A stretch of DNA of 7,381 nt from Spirochaetaceae bacterium (GTDB lineage Bacteria; Spirochaetota; Spirochaetia; DSM-27196; SLST01). The notes beneath the pieces were generated by a model, which saw nothing but the letters and a program-made list of their open reading frames with translations, was not told where the DNA came from and ran no database searches. The stretch covers positions 1 to 7,381 of the forward strand of contig SKVA01000154.1 in assembly GCA_007129695.1 (NCBI GenBank), given 5' to 3'. Numbering within the stretch: the first letter of the stretch is position 1; each line of letters begins with the position of its first letter. The position numbers and the translations under genes are program-made. This document shows, piece by piece, positions 1-6,119 of this stretch.

Positions 1-727
1 CGATCAATACCCAAACCATCCACAACGGAACCGAAAACCGCGTCAGTTCGTACCCAGACGCCCGCGCCATGACCGGGTTTCCCTCAGGAAGTGCCATTCG
101 TCCCCTGAACGCGAAGACGATCCCGAACCACCAGTTCCCGATGAGCGTAACAAAAAAGCCAAGAAACGCGCCGTTGACGATGATCTCGACAACCAGTTCG
201 GCAAGCGCCTTCAGCTCCGCCTCCCGTACCGATTCACCGAGCAGAGCTCCAAGGAGCTCGATCTGCGCCGCGACCAACGCCGAACCGGCCTCGCTCGACG
301 CCGACAGGGCTACAAAGCCCGGTACGTACACCAACGCGCCCGCCAGAACAGCAGCTACCATCCGCTCCACGACATCCGCAACGCGAAATCCGCCGGCGGT
401 CGGCACGAAAGGCCGTTCGGTGTTCAGCACGAACAATCCCACCACGAACCCGAGCGCGAACAGCGGATCGAGCAGCAGTAACGCTCCGGCGAACCCGGAA
501 TCGATGACCGCTGCAATCCGGGCGCTGTCGACAAGTTTCATGACCGCCAGAGCGGCCAGAAAAACCGCCGACGCGGTAAGGCCCGCCGACTCGCCACGCC
601 GAATCCAGACAAGCTGGATCGGAACCAGAAACGCAAGCGCGAGCAATCCGAACCGAAAGAGCGCGAGCGCGACAAGGCCGAGACCGACGACCTCGAGCCA
701 GTACGCCTGTCGGCGGGTCAGCGTCAT
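1..727 (-). CDS. Polytopic membrane protein, DUF2232/YybS-like, 3' end cut by window edge
   Basis: The frame is open from an ATG at 727 to the left edge, giving 242 codons with no stop, so the C-terminus is missing. The translation (MTLTRRQAYWLEVVGLG...) is very hydrophobic. I see about five or six membrane segments: roughly residues 12-42, 50-66, 78-101, a segment in the middle third, one with the sequence NGAFLGFFVTLIGNWWFG, and a last one beginning at the edge. There is no cleavable signal peptide. The ATG lies 2 nt after the rpsR stop (TGA-TC-ATG) without a clear Shine-Dalgarno site, which suggests translational coupling to rpsR. In many bacteria a DUF2232/YybS-type membrane protein sits between rpsR and rplI. 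The family call rests on this position and on topology, not on a diagnostic motif, and the function of the family is poorly defined. rplI would be expected just beyond the left edge. Confidence 0.8.
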   Translation of the reverse strand, partial: MTLTRRQAYWLEVVGLGLVALALFRFGLLALAFLVPIQLVWIRRGESAGLTASAVFLAALAVMKLVDSARIAAVIDSGFAGALLLLDPLFALGFVVGLFVLNTERPFVPTAGGFRVADVVERMVAAVLAGALVYVPGFVALSASSEAGSALVAAQIELLGALLGESVREAELKALAELVVEIIVNGAFLGFFVTLIGNWWFGIVFAFRGRMALPEGNPVMARASGYELTRFSVPLWMVWVLI

Positions 728-729
728 GA

Positions 730-1092
730 TCAGCCCATCGGCAACAACGCGAGAGAGCGTGCGCGCTTGATCTCTCTGATCAGCCTCCGCTGGTTCTTTG
801 CCGATGTGCCGGTGATTCGCCGCGGGAGTATCTTTCCCTTTTCCGTTACGAAACGACGGAGCACATCGGGTCGCTTGTAGTCGATCGGCAGGTTCTGCGC
901 CTTGATCTTGTCGATCTTCTTGCGAAAGTAGACTTTGCCGCCACGGCCACGGTCGAATCCTCCGTCCCGGCCGCCGCGATCACCACGATCTCCGCGGTCC
1001 TCGCGTCCACCGCGATCGTCCCTGCCCCGTCGGTCATCGCCGCGATCACCCGACCGACCGCCGAATCCGCGTTCCTGTCCTTCGTCTGACAT
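730..1092 (-). CDS. rpsR: 30S ribosomal protein bS18, with long Arg/Gly/Asp-rich N-terminal extension
   Basis: bS18 binds with bS6 to the platform of the small ribosomal subunit. The conserved core runs from about residue 52 to the end and contains the hallmark stretch ITGTSAKNQRRL followed by IKRARSLALLPMG. The position where zinc-binding forms carry CxxC reads KKIDKIKAQN, so this is the cysteine-free form. Before the core lie about 50 residues of low complexity built from GDR, DRG and RGG units, making the protein 120 residues against about 75-90 in common homologues. I chose ATG 1092, because GGAG lies 5 nt upstream. An in-frame GTG at 1095 would add one residue but sits only 2 nt from that site. 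The gene follows ssb after 9 nt and is the third gene of the rpsF operon. Confidence 0.96.
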   Translation of the reverse strand: MSDEGQERGFGGRSGDRGDDRRGRDDRGGREDRGDRGDRGGRDGGFDRGRGGKVYFRKKIDKIKAQNLPIDYKRPDVLRRFVTEKGKILPRRITGTSAKNQRRLIREIKRARSLALLPMG

Positions 1093-1101
1093 CACTTCTC
1101 C

Positions 1102-1563
1102 TTAGAACGGTACGTCGTCCTCAAAATCTCCGCCGGACCCGTAGTCGGGTTCCTGGCCGGAGCCGGTATTCGTCTGTTGTGGCCGAGCAGAACCGGATGA
1201 TCCTCCGGACCCGCCCGTGCTCGTGGATGCACCCGAACCGCCGCCAAGCAGATTGAGATCGGTCACCCAGATCTCGACCCTGCTGCGACGCTGTCCGTCC
1301 TGCTCCCAACGGTCCTGACGCAACTCACCATGGATCCCGATCTGCTTACCCTTGACCAGGTACTTGTGCAGAGCCTCTGCACGCCGGCCCATCAGGACCG
1401 CGTCGAAGAAACTCGTTTCTTCGGTCCAATTATCTCCCTGTTTTCGGGAATATGAGTTTGCGATCGAGAACTTGCAGATGGCCGTGCCGCTTCCAGCGTA
1501 CGTCAGTTCGGCGTCTCTGGTCAGACGCCCGATGATCACAACGCTGTTAATGTCCGTTGCCAT
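1102..1563 (-). CDS. ssb: Single-stranded DNA-binding protein
   Basis: SSB coats single-stranded DNA during replication, repair and recombination and recruits partner enzymes through its C-terminal tip. The 153-residue protein starts MATDINSVVIIGRLTRDAE and shows the OB fold over about residues 1-108, including FSIANSYSR, the conserved SFFDAVLMGRRAE, the strand preceding GKQIGIHGELR, and RVEIWVTDLNLL. A Gly/Ser-rich disordered linker follows, and the end is the acidic tip DFEDDVPF, the classical protein-interaction motif of SSB. Length is normal for a one-OB-fold bacterial SSB. The ATG touches the rpsF stop directly (TAG-ATG), and AGGAG lies inside the end of rpsF, so translation is coupled. 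The place between rpsF and rpsR is the common bacterial arrangement. Confidence 0.97.
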   Translation of the reverse strand: MATDINSVVIIGRLTRDAELTYAGSGTAICKFSIANSYSRKQGDNWTEETSFFDAVLMGRRAEALHKYLVKGKQIGIHGELRQDRWEQDGQRRSRVEIWVTDLNLLGGGSGASTSTGGSGGSSGSARPQQTNTGSGQEPDYGSGGDFEDDVPF

Positions 1564-1845
1564 CTAGCTCTCCTGGCGCACCATCATGAAGCGAAGGAGT
1601 TCCTCGAAGAGCCGGACGGCGTCCTCGATTTTGCGGGCGTTGTCGGGATCCATCTCTACGACGAAGTAGAAGTAGTGAGCCTGGTGAACGTCCTTGATCG
1701 GATACGCGAGCGTGCGTTGCCCCATATCCTCTTCCTTCACGATATTCGCCCCGAGCTTCGTGAGCTCGGCACGGACGGCGTCCTTTCCGCGCTGAAATGC
1801 ATCTTCCTCAACGCGTAGAACGCACATCGCCTCGTACGTGCGCAT
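1564..1845 (-). CDS. rpsF: 30S ribosomal protein bS6
   Basis: bS6 forms a dimer with bS18 on the platform of the 30S subunit. The 93-residue product begins MRTYEAMCVLRVEED and contains the family features GQRTLAYPIKDVHQAHYFYF and a final helix with ELLRFMMVRQES. Length is typical for bS6; there is no glutamate tail of the E. coli kind. The ATG at 1845 has a strong ribosome binding site, AGGAGG, 4 nt upstream. This is the first gene of the minus-strand operon rpsF-ssb-rpsR-membrane protein. It is preceded by a leader of about 70 nt with a hairpin that may allow feedback by the S6:S18 complex. Confidence 0.97.
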   Translation of the reverse strand: MRTYEAMCVLRVEEDAFQRGKDAVRAELTKLGANIVKEEDMGQRTLAYPIKDVHQAHYFYFVVEMDPDNARKIEDAVRLFEELLRFMMVRQES

Positions 1846-1867
1846 GGTTCCTCCTCATGGACTTATG

Positions 1868-1907
1868 ACCATCGATCGGTAGCGTCGAGCGACACCACGC
1901 CGATGGT
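1868..1907 (-). promoter_or_regulatory. Candidate S6:S18 autoregulatory leader hairpin of the rpsF operon
   Basis: In the predicted rpsF leader, perfect 7-nt arms ACCATCG (1907-1901) and CGATGGT (1874-1868) form a lower stem. An upper stem can form between GTGGTGTC (1898-1891) and GACGCTAC (1886-1879), with two G-U pairs and a GCTC loop. Between them lies an asymmetric internal loop; on its 3' side the strand reads ACCGAT, giving a CCG at 1879-1877. The known S6:S18-binding leader motif of many bacteria is a hairpin with a CCG in a 3'-side bulge, imitating the 16S rRNA site. The match in position and shape is good, but this is a hand fold and not a covariance search. The hairpin ends 13 nt before the AGGAGG of rpsF. 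Confidence 0.5.
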
Positions 1908-1922
1908 AAAGAGGTCTTCGAG

Positions 1923-1951
1923 AATATAGGAGCAGCACCGACGCATGTCAA
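1923..1951 (-). promoter_or_regulatory. Sigma70-type promoter of the rpsF operon
   Basis: On the minus strand the -35 box is TTGACA (1951-1946, exact consensus) and the -10 box is TATATT (1928-1923, five of six matches), separated by exactly 17 bp. The predicted start site is near 1916, which leaves a leader of about 70 nt before the rpsF ATG at 1845. This is the strongest promoter match in the window and suits a ribosomal protein operon. Confidence 0.85.
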
Positions 1952-1984
1952 GCACGGCGGCTCGAACGCCGAAGAGATACGTAG

Positions 1985-2443
1985 ATGGCGGCCAAAGTCA
2001 ACTACAGCGACAACCTGTTCTACCTCAACTCTGCGACGCGTCTGTTGCGCTCAGCGCTTCAGCTCGAGCTCGATGCCGACTACTTCGGCGACAAAGTCGT
2101 CGAGGATCTCTTTTTCATCGATCGAACGCTGCTGCGGATCGGCGAAGCGCTCATGACCAACGTCTACCTCATCAACCGACACGAACACGTCAAGGAGTTG
2201 ATCCGCGCCAAACGATCGTTTGCCGATCTGCTTGGCGAACTCATAGACGACAAGCTGCCGATGTCGCAGGCGTTCGATCAGTACCGGTCCAAGCTCTTCG
2301 GATGCAGGGACGAGCACATCGCCGGGATCGCCGATCTCCAGTCAACGCTCGAGGCCCGCGTGCGATCAACCGAGCCGGAACAGGTGCTCAGCGAGGACGA
2401 ATACCGTTTCCTGCTCCAGAATGACGCCGAGCCCGACGCGTAA
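1985..2443 (+). CDS. Hypothetical protein, 152 residues, helical and soluble
   Basis: I do not recognise this protein. It starts MAAKVNYSDNLFYLNSATR, has no signal peptide and no membrane segment, and looks almost entirely alpha-helical, with amphipathic stretches such as SATRLLRSALQLELDADYFG and HEHVKELIRAKRSF. The C-terminus is acidic (ending NDAEPDA). There is no cysteine cluster; a single Cys lies near residue 108 (LFGCRDEH). ATG 1985 is the first possible start because an in-frame TAG directly precedes it; GAAGAGA 7 nt upstream is a weak ribosome binding site. The gene diverges from the rpsF operon and lies 53 bp before the pyruvate kinase ATG on the same strand. Codon use is like its neighbours, with GC-rich third positions. 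A conserved lineage-specific protein is my best guess. Confidence 0.75.
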   Translation: MAAKVNYSDNLFYLNSATRLLRSALQLELDADYFGDKVVEDLFFIDRTLLRIGEALMTNVYLINRHEHVKELIRAKRSFADLLGELIDDKLPMSQAFDQYRSKLFGCRDEHIAGIADLQSTLEARVRSTEPEQVLSEDEYRFLLQNDAEPDA

Positions 2444-2460
2444 GCCACCGCGATGAGGCG

Positions 2461-2490
2461 GTGACGCGCGGTCGGGTATCACCGTATACT
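2461..2490 (+). promoter_or_regulatory. Candidate promoter immediately before pyruvate kinase
   Basis: TATACT at 2485-2490 matches the -10 consensus at five of six positions. GTGACG at 2461-2466 is a four-of-six -35 match with an 18-bp spacer. The expected start site, about 7 nt after the -10 box, falls on the A of the pyruvate kinase ATG at 2497. No Shine-Dalgarno sequence is visible in between. The element may drive a leaderless transcript; a chance match is the alternative. Confidence 0.45.
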
Positions 2491-2496
2491 CCACGC

Positions 2497-4254
2497 ATGC
2501 GACGCACCAAAATCGTCTGTACGCTCGGGCCGGCGGTCGACAGCGACGATGGCGTTCGAGCGCTGATCCGCGCGGGGATGAACGTCGCCCGGTTCAACTT
2601 CTCCCATGGAACGCACGCTGAGCACCGAGAACGGCTCCAACGGCTGCGATCGATCGCCCACGCCGAGCACGCTGCGGTAGCGACGCTCCTGGACACAAAA
2701 GGTCCGGAGATACGCACCGGACCGCTCCGTGGAGACGCTTCCGTCGAGCTGGAAGCCGGCGACACGATTGTCCTCACGACTGAACAGATCGAGGGCGACT
2801 CCAACCGCATCAGCGTTTCGTACAGGCTCCTGGCCGATGAGGTCGGCCCCGGAAACCACATCTACGTCGCCGACGGGTTGATCGATCTGGAAGTCACGTC
2901 GGTCGATCCGCCCGACGTAACCTGCATCGTGCGTAGCGGCGGAACGCTCGGGAGCCGCAAGAACGTGAACATCCCGGGCGTCCGGGTTCAGCTTCCCGCG
3001 ATCACGGATAAGGATCGTGAGGATATCCTGTTCGCGATCGAGCAGCAGATGGACTTCATCGCTGCGAGTTTCGTGCGCAAAGCGTCTGACGTTGACCTGA
3101 TTCAGCAGATCCTGCGCGAACACGAGAGCTCGATCCGCGTGATCGCCAAGATCGAGGATCAGGAAGGGCTCGACGCGATCGATGACATCGCGCGGATCAG
3201 CGACGGCGTGATGGTTGCGCGCGGTGATCTTGGCGTGCAGCTGGCGATCGAAGAGATTCCGCTCGCGCAGAAGCGGATCATCGCGATCTGTAACGCGCTT
3301 TCGAAACCGGTCATAACCGCGACGCAGATGCTCGATTCGATGATAGCCAACCCACGGCCAACCCGCGCCGAGCTCACCGACGTCGCGAACGCGATATTCG
3401 ACGGGACCGACGCAGTCATGCTCAGCGGTGAGACCGCCGTGGGCGCCTACCCTGCCCGCGCGTGCGACACGCTCGACAGGATCGCCCGTAGCGTTGAGCG
3501 CAGCCCTGAGTACCAGGCGAGTGCGCTCGGCCGGATACGTGTCACCGATGAGTCCGACGACATCGGGTCGGCACTCGCGAAGGCCACGATCATCGTCGCG
3601 GCCGACATCAACGCGGCTGCGATTATCGCACCCACGCTCCGCGGCAATAGCCCGAGGATGCTGTGCAGATACCGGCCCGCGCAGACCATTGTCGCGGTCA
3701 CGACGACCGAAGCGGTCCAGCGGCAACTCGCGTTGCACTGGGGAATCGTACCGGTTCTGGCCGAAGAGGTCGGCGAGTCCGACGTGATGATCCACAACGC
3801 GATCCGGCAGGCAATCGCGCTCGAGCTGATCAAGCCGTCCGACCGGGTCGTCACGTGCGCGGGAGTCCCGCTCAGGAGCCCGATCCCTATGAACACCATC
3901 AAGGTTCACATCCTGGGCAATATCCTCAACCGCGGACACGACGGATTCGGCGCGCAGGTGACTGGCCGCATCGTCAAGGCAGCCACCGCGGACGAGGCAC
4001 GCCGCCGCCTGCGATCGGACAGACGCGATATCCTGCTCGTTCCTGTCCTGGGCGACGATCACCGCGAGCTGATCGGCGAACTCGCCGGGCTTGTCGTAGA
4101 GGACCGTTCACAGCTTTCTCATGACGCGATTCGAGCGCTGAATGCCGATCTTGTGATGATCACCGAGGTTCCCGACGCGATGCGAAGCATCGAGGATGGA
4201 ACGACAGTGACGCTCGACGGAGAGGAAAAGATCCTCTACGAAGGGGTGTTGTAG
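2497..4254 (+). CDS. pyk: Pyruvate kinase with extra C-terminal domain
   Basis: Catalyses phosphoenolpyruvate + ADP to pyruvate + ATP, the last step of glycolysis, in the cytosol. From ATG 2497 the protein has 585 residues and starts MRRTKIVCTLGPA. Visible active-site elements are ARFNFSHG (31-38), DTKGPEIRTG (from 66), the catalytic lysine in AKIEDQEG (K218, metal ligand E220), ARGDLGV, TQMLDSM (276-282) and DAVMLSGETAVG. The lyase barrel, inserted B domain and C domain end near residue 478. About 100 further residues starting GFGAQVTGRIVKA resemble the extra C-terminal domain of Bacillus-type pyruvate kinases, related to the phosphohistidine domain of PEP-utilising enzymes; here the usual TSH reads LSHDA, with His at 542. 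A GTG at 2461 would add 12 residues before MRRTKI that homologues lack, so I prefer 2497. The gene lies 53 bp after the unknown gene at 1985-2443. Confidence 0.96.
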   Translation: MRRTKIVCTLGPAVDSDDGVRALIRAGMNVARFNFSHGTHAEHRERLQRLRSIAHAEHAAVATLLDTKGPEIRTGPLRGDASVELEAGDTIVLTTEQIEGDSNRISVSYRLLADEVGPGNHIYVADGLIDLEVTSVDPPDVTCIVRSGGTLGSRKNVNIPGVRVQLPAITDKDREDILFAIEQQMDFIAASFVRKASDVDLIQQILREHESSIRVIAKIEDQEGLDAIDDIARISDGVMVARGDLGVQLAIEEIPLAQKRIIAICNALSKPVITATQMLDSMIANPRPTRAELTDVANAIFDGTDAVMLSGETAVGAYPARACDTLDRIARSVERSPEYQASALGRIRVTDESDDIGSALAKATIIVAADINAAAIIAPTLRGNSPRMLCRYRPAQTIVAVTTTEAVQRQLALHWGIVPVLAEEVGESDVMIHNAIRQAIALELIKPSDRVVTCAGVPLRSPIPMNTIKVHILGNILNRGHDGFGAQVTGRIVKAATADEARRRLRSDRRDILLVPVLGDDHRELIGELAGLVVEDRSQLSHDAIRALNADLVMITEVPDAMRSIEDGTTVTLDGEEKILYEGVL

Positions 4255-4292
4255 CCGCGTCGTCCGCGCCTGCTTCAATGACCTCCCGCAGC

Positions 4293-4306
4293 ACGGCTTC
4301 GGCTGT
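4293..4306 (+). terminator. Weak hairpin after pyruvate kinase
   Basis: ACGGC (4293-4297) and GCTGT (4302-4306) can form a 5-bp stem, including one G-U pair, closed by a stable C-UUCG-G tetraloop, 38 nt after the pyk stop. No T-tract follows, so an intrinsic terminator is doubtful. It may mark an RNA 3' end or be chance. Nothing else stands out in 4255-4326. Confidence 0.2.
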
Positions 4307-4326
4307 CGGTCCCGCGATACCGTGAC

Positions 4327-4355
4327 TTGCTGTTTATCCGACATTTTTGTAGTAT
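4327..4355 (+). promoter_or_regulatory. Candidate promoter of the GAF-AAA+ regulator gene
   Basis: TTGCTG (4327-4332) and TAGTAT (4350-4355) are separated by 17 bp. The -35 matches three of six and the -10 four of six, including the important first, second and last positions. The start site would be near 4362, giving a leader of about 14 nt that still contains the GAGGAG ribosome binding site at 4365-4370. I found no GG-N10-GC arrangement here, so the regulator itself does not look sigma54-dependent. Confidence 0.4.
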
Positions 4356-4375
4356 CCTGCACGCGAGGAGTTTTG

Positions 4376-5935
<1,560 letters not shown>

Positions 5936-5945
5936 CCACTGAAGA

Positions 5946-5972
5946 CCCTTGCTACGATATCGTAGTAAAGGG
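5946..5972 (+). promoter_or_regulatory. 14-bp palindrome within a longer inverted repeat: enhancer site or terminator
   Basis: CTACGATATCGTAG (5952-5965) is a perfect palindrome. It is flanked by CCCTT (5946-5950) and AAGGG (5968-5972), which extend the dyad with a small 1/2-nt mismatch. It begins 11 bp after the regulator stop codon, so it could be a transcription terminator, but the following GTTATAGTT is a poor T-tract. Its centre is about 138 bp upstream of the predicted sigma54 start site of amt (near 6097), the usual position for an enhancer-binding protein. A dyad of this kind suits a dimeric Fis-type HTH. Both roles may coexist. Confidence 0.5.
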
Positions 5973-6052
5973 TTATAGTTCCTACCTCTTCGTAGCACTT
6001 TTCAGCCTTCACCGGACTCATCTGGCGCCCTGAACACCGTAGAGCGGCCTCT

Positions 6053-6088
6053 GCGTGCCACATTGCACAGTTGGCACGCTCTGTGCAA
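6053..6088. repeat. Two interlocked perfect 8-bp inverted repeats at the amt promoter
   Basis: Arm A GCGTGCCA (6053-6060) pairs with A' TGGCACGC (6072-6079). Arm B TTGCACAG (6063-6070) pairs with B' CTGTGCAA (6081-6088). The order is A-B-A'-B', so the two dyads cannot form hairpins at the same time. A' is the -24 box of the sigma54 promoter and B' contains the GC of its -12 box. The arms are all related to a GCAC/GTGC core. They could be overlapping operators or an alternative-structure switch. The distance in B/B' (TGCAC-N14-GTGCA) does not fit the usual NtrC site, TGCAC-N7-GTGCA. Confidence 0.7.
6072..6088 (+). promoter_or_regulatory. Sigma54 (-24/-12) promoter of amt
   Basis: TGGCACG, four bases, then GTGCA gives the invariant GG (6073-6074) and GC (6085-6086) with exactly 10 bp between them. 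The -24 half matches the consensus fully; the -12 half has G for T at its first position. Transcription should start near 6097, about 23 nt before the amt ATG, leaving room for the GGAGG ribosome binding site (6111-6115). The adjacent upstream gene encodes an activator of exactly this promoter class. Confidence 0.8.
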
Positions 6089-6119
6089 ACAAATAGCCAA
6101 ATCAACGTGTGGAGGAATT

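Noticed and set aside
69..770. Long plus-strand open frame opposite the membrane protein and the end of rpsR
   Set aside because: The translation is rich in Ser, Arg, Ala, Thr and Pro without domain sense. The minus strand here carries a convincing hydrophobic protein in operon order, so this is its shadow.
1945..2424. Plus-strand open frame overlapping the unknown 152-residue gene
   Set aside because: It is Arg/Gln-rich with no credible ribosome binding site, starts on top of the rpsF promoter, and is in another frame than the better-composed gene at 1985.
2479..4062. Antisense open frame of 527 codons opposite pyruvate kinase
   Set aside because: It is Arg/Asp-rich, typical of reverse-strand reading of a GC-rich gene, and overlaps an unmistakable pyruvate kinase almost completely.
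4255..4321. Minus-strand reading after pyk that looks protein-like (GIAGPTAEAVLREV...)
   Set aside because: It is closed by a stop just upstream (within 4330-4340) and has no start codon or ribosome binding site. It is too short to support a gene or a remnant.
4300..4335. Possible sigma54 promoter before the regulator gene, from the TTGCTG at 4327
   Set aside because: No GG stands 10 bp before the GC, so the required -24 element is missing.
6050..6062. Minus-strand TGGCACG (6060-6054) as a second, divergent sigma54 promoter
   Set aside because: The -12 element is absent at the required distance. The sequence is better explained as arm A of the inverted repeat.
6063..6088. NtrC binding site
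   Set aside because: The half sites TGCAC and GTGCA are present but 14 bp apart instead of about 7, so they would fall on a different helix face from the known site.
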